Of a stretch of 64,000 nt of DNA, positions 53,200-61,222 are shown piece by piece. Numbering within the stretch: position 1 is the first letter of the stretch; every line of letters starts with the position of its first letter. A program made the translations under genes and the position numbers. Source of the DNA: Rhizobiales bacterium GAS188. Its GTDB lineage: Bacteria > Pseudomonadota > Alphaproteobacteria > Rhizobiales > Beijerinckiaceae. Below the pieces are notes generated by a model. It had not been told where the DNA came from. It worked only from the letters and a program-made list of their open reading frames with translations, and ran no database searches. The stretch is taken from the NCBI GenBank assembly GCA_900104855.1, contig FNSS01000001.1, positions 2,480,001 through 2,544,000 of the forward strand. Direction: 5' to 3'.

Positions 53200-53691
53200 A
53201 TGCGTCTTGCCTTGTTCGAGCCCGACATCCCCCAGAACACCGGCGCCATCGCGCGGCTTGCGGCCTGCCTCGGCCTTGGCCTCGACATCATCGAGCCGGC
53301 CGGCTTCCCGGTATCCGACCGCGCCTTCCGCCGCGCCGGCATGGACTATCTCGAGCGCGTCGAGATCAGGCGCCATGAGAGCTTTGCGGCCTTCGACGCC
53401 TGGCGCCGCGAAAGCGGGGCGCGGCTGGTGCTGGCAACCACCAAGGCCTCGCGTCCCTACACCGACTTCGCTTTCGGCATGTCCGACATCATCCTCTTCG
53501 GCCGGGAATCGGCTGGCGCCCCCGGGCCCGTGCATGCGAGCGCCGATGCCCGTATCCTGGTGCCGATGCGGGCCGGGCTACGCTCTCTCAACGTGGCGCT
53601 CGCGGCCGCGATGATCGCCGGCGAAGCGCTGAGGCAAACCGGGAGCTTGCCGGTCGTCATCGCCGCCCTGCCCGAAGGCGCGACCGCTTGA
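53200..53691 (+). CDS. trmL: tRNA (cytidine(34)-2'-O)-methyltransferase
   Basis: A 163-residue SPOUT-class enzyme that 2'-O-methylates the wobble base of tRNA-Leu. The trefoil-knot motifs are visible: ALFEPDIPQNTGAIARLAACLG at the start, ILFGRESAGAP in motif 2 and the knot end ILVPMRAGLRSLNVALAAAMI in motif 3. The start at 53200 gives the family MRLALFEPDIPQNTG. It is placed between two polysaccharide genes and its stop overlaps the next start by four bases. Confidence 0.93.
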   Translation: MRLALFEPDIPQNTGAIARLAACLGLGLDIIEPAGFPVSDRAFRRAGMDYLERVEIRRHESFAAFDAWRRESGARLVLATTKASRPYTDFAFGMSDIILFGRESAGAPGPVHASADARILVPMRAGLRSLNVALAAAMIAGEALRQTGSLPVVIAALPEGATA

Positions 53692-55631
53692 GCCGGCGCG
53701 CCCTCATCGTCGTCACCCATCTGTTGGGCGTCGGCCATCTGGCGCGCGCCGCGCTGATCGCACGCGCCCTCGCCGAAGGGGGCGCCGAGGTGCGGCTCGT
53801 GAGCGGCGGGCGGCCGAGCGAGACCGTCGATCTTGCCGGGCTCGACCTGGTGCAGCTGCCGCCGGTGCATTGCGTCGGCACCGACTTCAAGACGCTGCGC
53901 ACGAGCGATGACGGCATTGCGGACGCGGCCTATCTGGCGCGCCGCAGCGATGCGCTGCTCGCGGCCCATGCGGCGTTCCGCCCGCACGTCATCGTCACCG
54001 AGCTCTTCCCGTTCGGGCGGCGGCAGCTCTCCGAGGAATTCCTGGCGCTGCTCGAAGCGGCGCGCGCGACGCGGCCGCGGCTCGCGATCCTGTCCTCCAT
54101 CCGCGACATCCTGCAGCCGCCCTCGAAGCCGCAGCGCGCCGCCCAGACGCTCGAACGTCTCGGGCGCTATTATGACGGCGTGCTGGTGCATGCCGATGAG
54201 AGCGTCATCCCGCTCGACGCCTCCTGGCCGGTCGACAAGGCGCTGGCCCGCCGGCTCGATTATACGGGCTATGTGGCCGACCGCCGGCGGGCGCTCGCCC
54301 TGCCGCTCGATGCCGGCAATGGCGGCGAGGTCGTCGTCTCGGGCGGCGGCTCGTCGGCCTCGCTGCAGCTGTTCGCGGCCGCCAGCGGCGCGGCGCTGCA
54401 AGATGCGCGGCGCTGGCGCATCCTGGTCGGCCATGCGGTCGCCGAGGCGGCCTATGGCAAGCTCGCGGCCGAGGCGCCCGCCAATGTGAGCGTCGAACGC
54501 GCCAGGCGCGATTTTCCCTCGCTTCTGCAGGTGGCCGACGTCTCGGTGAGCCAAGCCGGCTACAACACCGTCATCGACATCCTGGCGACGGGCGCGCGCG
54601 CCGTGCTGGTGCCCTTCGAGGAGGGCGGCGAGAAGGAGCAGCGCATGCGGGCCGAGCGCCTCGCGGCGCAGGGGCGCGCCGTCCTCCTGACGCAGGCCGA
54701 GCTCGCGCCCGCGACCTTGCTCGGCGCCATCGAGCGCGTCATGTGCCTGCCCCAGCCCGGCTCGGCCGCGACCATCATGCTCGATGGGGCGGGCGTCGCC
54801 GCAAGGAAGATCTGCGCCGCGGCGAGCCGGGCCGCCGCGGTGGCGCAGGCCTGGCAAAGGCTCGCTGCGGCGCTGGACGAGATCGCGCAAGCCGGCACGA
54901 CGCTGCCCGTCTGGTGGCGCGACGACGATGTGGTGGCGCCCTCGCCCGCCCTCGACCGGCTGCTCGGCCTCGCGGCGCGCTTCGACGTGCCGTTGGCGCT
55001 CGCCGCCATTCCGCTGCTCGCGACCTCGGCGCTGGCCGACCGCCTCGCCGGCGAGGCGCGTGTCGACATCATCGTGCACGGTCTCGCCCATCGCAATCAC
55101 TCGCCGCAGGGGCAGCTCTCCTCCGAACTCGGCATCGGCCAGCCCTTGCTCGACCGCATGGCTGCGCTCTACGGCGCCCATGAGCGGCTGCGGCGCCTGT
55201 TCGGCGCCAAGGTCGTGCCGATGCTGGCGCCGCCCTGGAACCGCATCGGCGAGGACCTGACCGAACGCCTCAAGGAGGTGGGGTTTGCGGGCCTCTCGAC
55301 CTTCAAGCGGCGGCGGTCGCGGGAGGCTGCTCCCGGCGTGATACAAGTGAACACCCATGTGGATCCGGTGTTCTGGCGCGGCCATGGCGGATTGCGGGAT
55401 GAAGCCGCGATGCTCGACGACCTCGCGGCGCTCGCCCGCGAGACCGCTGCGCAAGCGGCCGAGGAGCGCGAGCCGATCGGGCTCCTCACTCACCATCTCG
55501 AGCATGACCCTTGGGTCTGGCGCTTCGTCGAGGAATTGCTGGCCTGCCTCTCGGCCCACCGGGCCGTGCGGTTCACCAGGCCGGCGGAGTTTTTGGCTCA
55601 AGCGACGCAGGCGCGGGCCGCAGCCAGCTGA
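53688..55631 (+). CDS. Fusion: GT28-type glycosyltransferase with polysaccharide-deacetylase-like domain
   Basis: A 647-residue protein. Residues ~1-380 are a GT-B glycosyltransferase of the MurG/GT28 style: THLLGVGHLARAALIARAL (G-x-GH), VVVSGGGSSASLQLF, and the donor-binding VSVSQAGYNTVIDILATGARAVLVPF (~283-310). Residues ~405-640 are NodB-like: WWRDDDVV (Asp pair, ~412), HGLAHRNHS (metal His pair, ~464-470), PPWNR (~515) and a late HHLEHDPWVW. It may transfer and deacetylate a sugar for surface glycan. Start is TTG 53688 in a 4-base overlap (TTGA) with trmL. Exact substrates are unknown. Confidence 0.8.
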   Translation: MSRRALIVVTHLLGVGHLARAALIARALAEGGAEVRLVSGGRPSETVDLAGLDLVQLPPVHCVGTDFKTLRTSDDGIADAAYLARRSDALLAAHAAFRPHVIVTELFPFGRRQLSEEFLALLEAARATRPRLAILSSIRDILQPPSKPQRAAQTLERLGRYYDGVLVHADESVIPLDASWPVDKALARRLDYTGYVADRRRALALPLDAGNGGEVVVSGGGSSASLQLFAAASGAALQDARRWRILVGHAVAEAAYGKLAAEAPANVSVERARRDFPSLLQVADVSVSQAGYNTVIDILATGARAVLVPFEEGGEKEQRMRAERLAAQGRAVLLTQAELAPATLLGAIERVMCLPQPGSAATIMLDGAGVAARKICAAASRAAAVAQAWQRLAAALDEIAQAGTTLPVWWRDDDVVAPSPALDRLLGLAARFDVPLALAAIPLLATSALADRLAGEARVDIIVHGLAHRNHSPQGQLSSELGIGQPLLDRMAALYGAHERLRRLFGAKVVPMLAPPWNRIGEDLTERLKEVGFAGLSTFKRRRSREAAPGVIQVNTHVDPVFWRGHGGLRDEAAMLDDLAALARETAAQAAEEREPIGLLTHHLEHDPWVWRFVEELLACLSAHRAVRFTRPAEFLAQATQARAAAS

Positions 55632-55699
55632 AAGATCAGCAGGCAATCGACCGGAACCCGCGCGTTGGCGCCTGGGTTCAAGAACCCGGTTCGAAAATC

Positions 55700-55740
55700 T
55701 TGCCGCCTGTACCAATTATTGGTATACCTCATTTTGAGGT
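55700..55740 (+). promoter_or_regulatory. Promoter and paired palindromic operators of parDE
   Basis: Sigma-70-like TTGCCG (55700-55705), 17 bases, TATACC (55723-55728). Two adjacent 15-bp palindromes cover it: TACCAATTATTGGTA (55710-55724) and ACCTCATTTTGAGGT (55726-55740), both with 6-bp arms and 3-base centres. The parD ATG follows at 55748. Antitoxin ParD dimers are expected to bind such sites and repress. Confidence 0.75.
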
Positions 55741-55747
55741 GATCACC

Positions 55748-55999
55748 ATGGGCAAAAACACATCTTTCGCGCTCGGCGACCATTTTGTCTCCTTCGTCGA
55801 GGGGAAAGTTGCCGAGGGTCGTTATGCGTCGGCAAGCGATGTCGTGCGCGCCGGTCTGAGGTTGCTCGAAGAGCAGGAGACGAGACTTGCGGTGTTGCGT
55901 GCCGCGCTGGTCGAGGGTGAGGCCAGCGGCCCGGCGACACCGTTTGACTTTGATGCGTTCCTGGCCCGCAAGCGTGGGCAGGACGCACCCGGCGCATGA
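55748..55999 (+). CDS. parD: ParD-family antitoxin
   Basis: An 83-residue ribbon-helix-helix antitoxin. TSFALGDHFVSFVEGKVAEG is the RHH strand and first helix, YASASDVVRAGLRLLEEQE the second helix; the acidic C-terminal part (TPFDFDAFLARKRG) binds the toxin. ATG 55748 has GAGGTGA upstream inside the operator region. It is co-translated with parE through an ATGA overlap and represses the promoter at 55700-55740 by family analogy. Confidence 0.93.
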   Translation: MGKNTSFALGDHFVSFVEGKVAEGRYASASDVVRAGLRLLEEQETRLAVLRAALVEGEASGPATPFDFDAFLARKRGQDAPGA

Positions 56000-56286
56000 C
56001 GCTTTATGTTCTGAGGCCACGCGCCCAGCGCGATATCGAAGAGATATGGGACTACACCGCTGCAACTTGGAGCGTGGCTCAGGCGGAAGCTTACATCCGG
56101 CAGATTCAGCGAAGCTTCGAAATGTTGGCCGATGACCCCCGGCGTGGGCGGAACTGCGAGGATATTCGGGCGGGCTACCGAAGATTTCGGACCGGCTCCC
56201 ACTTTATCTTTTATCGAACACTCGAGGACGGCGTCGACATCGTGCGCATCCTCCACCAGAGCATGGATTTCGAGCAGCATTTGTGA
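55996..56286 (+). CDS. parE: ParE-family toxin
   Basis: A 96-residue RelE/ParE-fold toxin; ParE proteins poison DNA gyrase, others of the fold cut mRNA. Seen: the opening YVLRPRAQRDIEEIWDYTAATW, ADDPRRGRNCEDIRAGYRRFR with basic residues, and the C-terminal HFIFYRTLEDGVDIVRILHQSMDFEQHL that is the ParE pattern (H-ILHQ-MD). It overlaps parD by four bases. Its activity is assumed from the family. Confidence 0.92.
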   Translation: MTLYVLRPRAQRDIEEIWDYTAATWSVAQAEAYIRQIQRSFEMLADDPRRGRNCEDIRAGYRRFRTGSHFIFYRTLEDGVDIVRILHQSMDFEQHL

Positions 56287-56340
56287 GGCCAAGCCGCCTC
56301 AAGAGCCCCTCGCACTCCGATGGCCGGCGCCGGCGGCGGA

Positions 56341-57474
56341 TCAGGCAGCCATCGCTGCAAACCGCCGCGGATCGACCCTCTCGACGATGCCGGCGGCCTC
56401 CCCGGGGTCGCGGTGATTGACGAGATCGGCCAGCAATTGGCCCGCGGCCTTCGATGTCTGGATGCCGAAGCCGCCCTGCCCGACGCACCAGAAAAATCCC
56501 TCCGCCGTGCCGTCCCGGCCGATGGCGAGGCTGCGGTCGGGCGTGAAGGTGCGCAAGCCCGCCCAGCTGCGCTCGACGCGCCGCACTTCGATGTTCAACG
56601 CCTGCTGCATCCGGTCGATGGCGATGGCGATGTCCAAGGCCTCCGGCTGGACGTCATGGGGATGCATGTCGGTCTCGTCGGCGGGAGAAACCAGCAGATG
56701 CCTCGGCGAGGTCGGCAGGCAATACCAGCTATGGCCGACATCGTTCACGGCCGGCCAATCCGCGATTTTCCACGGGGCGGCGTCGATGACCGCGATGGTG
56801 CGCCGCTTGGGCGACAGGCCGAGCGGCGAGACCCCGGCGAGCTTCGCGACCTCGTCTCCCCAGGCGCCGGCGGCATCGACCAGCAGCGGCGCGGTGAACA
56901 GGGCACCGCCGGTGACCTCCACATGCCAGACGCCGTCACGGCGCTCGATACGCCCGGCGCGGCTGCGCAAGGCGAGCACTCCACCGCCGGCGCGTGCCTG
57001 GCGGAGATATCCCTGGTGCAGGGCGGCGACGTCGATGCTGAAACATTCCTCTTCGATAGCACCGGCGGCGGCGTAGTTCGGCTTCAAGGCCGGCACCAGG
57101 GCGCTGAGCTCCGCGACGGAAGCTTCACGCATGCCGACCGAGCCTGCCAGCAGCTGCCTCAGCTCCGCCTCCTGCTCCGGCGGCGCCAGATGCACGACGG
57201 CGCGATGCGACAGGATGGGCGTTTCGACGAAGCTTTGCGGCGGCGCCTCGAGGAAGGGTTTCGACATGCCGGTCAGGACGCGGACATCCGGCGGCCCGTA
57301 ATTGAGTATCCACAAGGCGGAGGAGCGGCCGGTCGCGTGATATCCGGCGGCATCCTCGGCCTCGATCAGCGCCACGCGGCGGTCGGCGGCGAGATGCGCC
57401 GCGGCGGTGGCTCCAGCTATGCCCGCCCCCACCACGACGACGTCGAACCCATGCGTATCCATGCGCCGCAACAT
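56341..57474 (-). CDS. DAO-family FAD-dependent oxidoreductase
   Basis: A 377-residue flavoprotein (glycine oxidase/sarcosine oxidase-like fold). The FAD motif is DVVVVGAGIAGATAAAHLA with the acidic end VALIEAED; FWCVGQGGFGIQTSKAAGQLLA closes the flavin site, and LVDAAGAWGDEVAKLAG is the usual middle motif. The substrate (a D-amino acid, secondary amine or hydroxy acid) is not evident. ATG 57474 (MLRRMDTHGFD) or 57462 could start it; no strong ribosome site. It is divergent from the liv genes, 166 bases away, and may be linked to them by amino-acid supply; inference. Confidence 0.87.
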   Translation of the reverse strand: MLRRMDTHGFDVVVVGAGIAGATAAAHLAADRRVALIEAEDAAGYHATGRSSALWILNYGPPDVRVLTGMSKPFLEAPPQSFVETPILSHRAVVHLAPPEQEAELRQLLAGSVGMREASVAELSALVPALKPNYAAAGAIEEECFSIDVAALHQGYLRQARAGGGVLALRSRAGRIERRDGVWHVEVTGGALFTAPLLVDAAGAWGDEVAKLAGVSPLGLSPKRRTIAVIDAAPWKIADWPAVNDVGHSWYCLPTSPRHLLVSPADETDMHPHDVQPEALDIAIAIDRMQQALNIEVRRVERSWAGLRTFTPDRSLAIGRDGTAEGFFWCVGQGGFGIQTSKAAGQLLADLVNHRDPGEAAGIVERVDPRRFAAMAA

Positions 57475-57640
57475 CGGCTGTTCGCGCGCGGTGCGCAAGC
57501 GCGGACCCAGAGCAAGCCGTTTTGATCACAGCGAGTTTACGTCGGGGGCTGGTCCGGGGTCGATCTTCGAGCTTGTCCCAAAACGGTCCCGGCCTAGAAT
57601 GCGGGCGAGCTCGACGACGAAGCGGGTCCATAAGCAAAGA

Positions 57641-58441
57641 ATGAGCGCCATCATCGCCGTCGACCGGATCACCAAGCGCTATGGCGGGTTGACGGCCGTC
57701 GATGCTTGCAGCTTCGAGGTGCCGCGCGGCTCGATCACCGGTCTCATCGGCCCCAATGGCGCCGGCAAGACGACGCTGTTCAACATCATTGCCGGCGTGA
57801 CCCCTGCGGACCAGGGCCGTATTCTCCTGGATGGCAAGGACGTGGCCGGCAAGCCGCCGCACGAGCTGTTCGCTCGCGGCCTCATGCGCACCTTCCAGAT
57901 CCCCAAGGAATGGGCGCGCATGACGGTGCTCGAGAACCTGATGGTCGTGCCGCGGCACCAGACCGGCGAACACATCCTCGCTGCCTGGTTTCGTCCGGGC
58001 CTTGTGCGCCGCGAGGAGCAGGCCATCTATCGTCGGGCCGAAGAGACCCTGGAGGTCCTTGGCCTCGCCTCGCATCGCCTGGCCCTCGCAGGCACCCTCT
58101 CGGGCGGGCAGAAGAAGCTCCTGGAGCTCGGCCGCACCATGATGGTCGACGCCAGGGTGATCCTGCTCGACGAGCCCGGCGCCGGCGTCAACCGCACCCT
58201 GCTCGGCGAGCTCGCGCATTATATCGAGCGGCTGCACCAGGAGCGCGGCACGAGCTTTTGCATCATCGAGCACGACATGGACCTGATCACGCGGCTTTGC
58301 GATCCGGTGATCGTTATGGCTGAGGGCCGCGTGCTGGCGCAGGGCGGCATGGCGGAGATCAAGGCCAATGATGCGGTCCGCGAAGCTTATCTCGGCCTGC
58401 CCGCAACCGGCGCGGCAGAAGGCGCCGCGACAGCGCCATGA
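57641..58441 (+). CDS. livG: Branched-chain-amino-acid-type ABC ATPase (LivG)
   Basis: A 266-residue cytoplasmic ATPase. Walker A GPNGAGKTT, signature TLSGGQKKLLELGR and Walker B VILLDEPGAGVN with FCIIEHDMDLITRLCDPVIVM (H-loop); FQIPKEWARMTVLENLMV is LivG-like. ATG 57641 lies after AAGCAAAGA. Its stop overlaps the livF start by four bases. Neighbours livF, livH, livM and livJ complete the set. The family moves Leu/Ile/Val but also urea, amides or other small organic solutes. Confidence 0.93.
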   Translation: MSAIIAVDRITKRYGGLTAVDACSFEVPRGSITGLIGPNGAGKTTLFNIIAGVTPADQGRILLDGKDVAGKPPHELFARGLMRTFQIPKEWARMTVLENLMVVPRHQTGEHILAAWFRPGLVRREEQAIYRRAEETLEVLGLASHRLALAGTLSGGQKKLLELGRTMMVDARVILLDEPGAGVNRTLLGELAHYIERLHQERGTSFCIIEHDMDLITRLCDPVIVMAEGRVLAQGGMAEIKANDAVREAYLGLPATGAAEGAATAP

Positions 58442-59142
58442 GCCTCCTCGACATCGAGAAACTGCAGGCCGGCTATGGCGACACGACCATCCTCCACGAT
58501 GTCGACCTGAAGGCCGAGGCCGGCGAGCTCGCCGTCATCGTCGGGCCGAACGGTGCCGGCAAATCGACCTTGATCAAGGCGCTGTTCGGGCTCGTCGCCA
58601 CGCAAGCTGGGCGCGTGCGCTTCGCCGACGCCGACATCACCGGCGCCAACCCCGAGCGGCTGGTCGGCCTCGGCATGGCCTATGTGCCGCAGGAGCGCAA
58701 CGTCTTCCCGACCCTGACCGTCGCCGAGAACCTGGAGATGGGGGCATTCAGCGTGCGGGCGGCTCTCGCGCCGCTGCTCGAGGCGCAATACGCGCTCTTT
58801 CCCGAGCTCGGCCGGCGGCGGCGCCAGCTGGTCGGGGAGATGTCGGGCGGCCAGCGCCAGATGGTGGCGCTCGCCCGGGCCCTGATGACAAGGCCAAAAC
58901 TGTTGTTGCTCGACGAGCCGACCGCGGGCCTCGCACCCAAGATCATGGTGGAGATCTTCGCACATATCCGCGCCATCAACCGCACCGGTGTCGGCGTGCT
59001 CATGGTCGAGCAGAACGCGCGCCTGGCGCTCGGGATGGCCGATCGCGGCTACGTCCTCGCGGCGGGGCGCAACCGCTTCTCCGGAAGCGGCGCCGAGCTC
59101 CTCGCCAACCGGCAGATGGCGGAGGCGTTTCTTGGTGGTTAG
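58438..59142 (+). CDS. livF: Branched-chain-amino-acid-type ABC ATPase (LivF)
   Basis: A 234-residue cytoplasmic ATPase. Walker A GPNGAGKST, YVPQERNVFPTLTVAENLEMG is the LivF Q-loop region, EMSGGQRQMVALARALMTRP the signature, LLLLDEPTAGLAPKIMVEIF Walker B, MVEQNARLALGMADRGYVLAAG the end. It overlaps livG by four bases. After its stop come 197 bases with heptamer array 3 before livH, an unusual gap inside such an operon. Confidence 0.93.
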   Translation: MSLLDIEKLQAGYGDTTILHDVDLKAEAGELAVIVGPNGAGKSTLIKALFGLVATQAGRVRFADADITGANPERLVGLGMAYVPQERNVFPTLTVAENLEMGAFSVRAALAPLLEAQYALFPELGRRRRQLVGEMSGGQRQMVALARALMTRPKLLLLDEPTAGLAPKIMVEIFAHIRAINRTGVGVLMVEQNARLALGMADRGYVLAAGRNRFSGSGAELLANRQMAEAFLGG

Positions 59143-59149
59143 TGTGAGG

Positions 59150-59322
59150 GCGAGTGGCGAGTGGCGAATAGCGAATAGCGAATAGCGAATAGCGAATAGC
59201 GAATAGCGAATAGCGAATAGAAGGTGAGTAGTGAGTAGTGAAGAGTGAAGAGTGAACAGACAGCGATTATCTAATCATTATCATCATTCACTACTCACTA
59301 TTCACTATTCACTATTCACTAC
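59150..59322. repeat. Inverted heptanucleotide repeat array 3
   Basis: Left side: two GCGAGTG (59150-59163), eight GCGAATA (59164-59219), two GTGAGTA (59224-59237), two GTGAAGA (59238-59251), one GTGAACA. Right side, 59286-59322: TACTCAC and three TATTCAC-type 7-mers, inverted relative to the left. Together they can make a hairpin across an AT-rich centre (about 59265-59285). The array sits between livF and livH. Confidence 0.9.
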
Positions 59323-59339
59323 AAAATCCGGAACCGCAC

Positions 59340-60227
59340 ATGGACCTGATCAACCTCTACATCATTCCCGGCATCGTGCTCGGCTGCATCTACGCGCTCG
59401 GCGCGGTCGGGCTCTCGCTCGTTTATGGCGTGCTGCGCTTCGGTCATTTCGCGCATGGCGACCTCATGACCTTCGGCGCCTATGCGACGCTCTCGCTGGT
59501 CGGGCTCAGCGGCCTGCCGCCGCTCGCGACCTTGCCGATCGCCATCGTGGTCACCGCCGCCGTGGCCATCGCGGTCGACCGGCTGTTCTACCGGCCCTTC
59601 CGCAACAGCCCGACCATCGTCGTGGTGATCGCCTCCTTCGGCGTCGCGCTCATGCTGCGTTCGCTGGTCGAGATCTTCTGGGGCGCCGATGATCAGGCCT
59701 ATGAGACCGGCATCAGGCGGCCGCTCCTGTTCTTCGACACGCTGCTGATCGCGCCGCGCCATATCGCCATCATCGGCGCGGCCGTGGTGCTGGTCGTGGC
59801 CTTGCATCTTTTCCTGACCCGCACGCGGCTCGGCAAGGCGATGCGGGCGGTCAGCGACCAGCCTTCGCTGGCGCGAGTGTGCGGCATCGACCTCGACACC
59901 GTGTCGCTGTGGACCTGGGTGTTCGGCGCAGGGCTTGCGGCCGCGGCCGGCGTGTTCCTGGCGATCGATACACAGCTCAATCCGAATATGGGCTGGAACC
60001 TGCTGCTGCCGCTGTTCGCGGCGGCGATCCTGGGCGGCATCGGCAAGCCCTACGGGGCAATCGCGGGCGGCCTCGTGATCGGGCTTGCCGAAGAGCTCTC
60101 GACCTATCCGCTTTTCTCCATGCATCCGCTGGTGCCACCGGACTACAAGACTGGCGTCGCCTTCGCGATCATGGTGGCGATGCTGCTCTGGCGGCCGAGC
60201 GGCCTGTTCCGCGGGCGGGTGTACTGA
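59340..60227 (+). CDS. livH: Branched-chain-amino-acid-type ABC permease (LivH)
   Basis: A 295-residue inner-membrane subunit of eight helices. The start MDLINLYIIPGIVLGCIYAL, the LRFGHFAHGDLMTFGAYATL segment (the LivH motif with N or D), RPLRNSPT-like YRPFRNSPTIVVVIASFG, and the permease EAA loop TRLGKAMRAVSDQPSLARVCGIDLD are visible. It joins livM (1-base overlap of stop and start). A ribosome site is not strong (ACCGCAC), so coupling from upstream is uncertain because of the heptamer array. Confidence 0.92.
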   Translation: MDLINLYIIPGIVLGCIYALGAVGLSLVYGVLRFGHFAHGDLMTFGAYATLSLVGLSGLPPLATLPIAIVVTAAVAIAVDRLFYRPFRNSPTIVVVIASFGVALMLRSLVEIFWGADDQAYETGIRRPLLFFDTLLIAPRHIAIIGAAVVLVVALHLFLTRTRLGKAMRAVSDQPSLARVCGIDLDTVSLWTWVFGAGLAAAAGVFLAIDTQLNPNMGWNLLLPLFAAAILGGIGKPYGAIAGGLVIGLAEELSTYPLFSMHPLVPPDYKTGVAFAIMVAMLLWRPSGLFRGRVY

Positions 60228-61222
60228 TGAACGTTCTGTTCGGCTACAGCGAGTATGCGGTGTCGCTCCTGACCATCGGCGGCATCTATGCGGTGATGGC
60301 TCTCGGCCTCAATCTGCAATGGGGCTATGGCGGGCTCTTCAATGCCGGGGTGAGCGGCTTCTTCGCGGTCGGCGCCTATACCAGCGCCATCCTGACGGCA
60401 CCGCCCACGCCTGGGCACTTCGTGGGCTTCGGCCTGCCGGTCGTCATCGGCATCTGCGGCGCGATGCTGCTGTCGGCCGCGGTCGGCTGGTTCGTCGGGC
60501 GCATCTCACTTGGCCTGCAGAGCGATTACCTGGCGATGGCGACCATCGGCATCGCCGAGATCTTGCGCCTCATCGTCAACAACGAGATCTGGCTGACCAA
60601 CGGCTCGCGCGGCATCGTGTCGATCCCGCGACCCTTCGAAGAGTTGCCCGGGATCTGGCGCGACCTTGCCTATCTCGGCCTCGTCGCCGCCATCATCCTT
60701 GGCCTCTATCTCGCACTGGAGCGCCTGGCCGCCTCCCCCTGGGGCCGGGTCATGCGGGCGATCCGCGACAATGAGGACGCGGCGGCCGCCTCCGGCAAGG
60801 ACGTCGCCTCATTCCGCCTGCAGGCCTTCTGGCTGGGCTCGATGGTGATGGGGCTGAGCGGGGCGTTGACCTCCCACGCTTTCAAGTTCATCGGACCCGA
60901 CGCGACCTTGCCGCTGATCACGACCTTCCTGGTCTGGGTCATGCTGATCGCCGGCGGCAGCGCCAATAACCGTGGCGCCATCCTCGGCCCGATCGTCATC
61001 TGGACGCTATGGTCGGCGAGCGAGCTCGTCACCGGACGCCTGCCGCCCGAATGGCAGATCCGCGGCAGCTATCTGCGGGTGTTCCTGATCGGGCTCCTGC
61101 TCCAGGTCATCCTGCAGCGCTTCCCAAAGGGGCTCATGCCGGAACGCCCGCCGCAACCGCCCCGGGATCCTACCTTCTCCCGCCTGCGGGAGAAGGAAGT
61201 GGACCCTCACAGCGGCGGGTAG
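60227..61222 (+). CDS. livM: Branched-chain-amino-acid-type ABC permease (LivM), with repeat-derived C-terminal tail
   Basis: A 331-residue inner-membrane subunit. LGLNLQWGYGGLFNAGVSGFFAVGAYTSA, LQSDYLAMATIGIAEILRLI and the EAA loop SPWGRVMRAIRDNEDAAAASGKD mark LivM. The ATG at 60227 shares its A with the livH stop. The last ~13 residues (PTFSRLREKEVDPHSGG region) are coded by a CCTTCTCCCG hairpin repeat at 61173-61196, so the original stop may have been lost. Its 3' end overlaps the convergent livJ end by 16 bases. Confidence 0.9.
   Translation: MNVLFGYSEYAVSLLTIGGIYAVMALGLNLQWGYGGLFNAGVSGFFAVGAYTSAILTAPPTPGHFVGFGLPVVIGICGAMLLSAAVGWFVGRISLGLQSDYLAMATIGIAEILRLIVNNEIWLTNGSRGIVSIPRPFEELPGIWRDLAYLGLVAAIILGLYLALERLAASPWGRVMRAIRDNEDAAAASGKDVASFRLQAFWLGSMVMGLSGALTSHAFKFIGPDATLPLITTFLVWVMLIAGGSANNRGAILGPIVIWTLWSASELVTGRLPPEWQIRGSYLRVFLIGLLLQVILQRFPKGLMPERPPQPPRDPTFSRLREKEVDPHSGG
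61173..61196. repeat. Hairpin repeat unit inside the livM 3' end
   Basis: CCTTCTCCCGCCTGCGGGAGAAGG, a perfect 11-base-arm hairpin around two bases, the same unit as the ends of the type-D elements. It is translated as part of livM and acts as the only space between the livM and livJ ends. Confidence 0.9.

Noticed and set aside
51018-53342. Antisense open frame of about 774 codons opposite the epimerase gene
   Set aside because: Arg/His/Asp-rich low-complexity translation typical of reverse shadows; the plus strand has all FlaA1/CapD motifs.
53457-55715. Antisense open frame of about 752 codons opposite the fusion gene
   Set aside because: Same shadow character; the plus strand codes recognised GT28 and NodB-like motifs with tight overlap to trmL.
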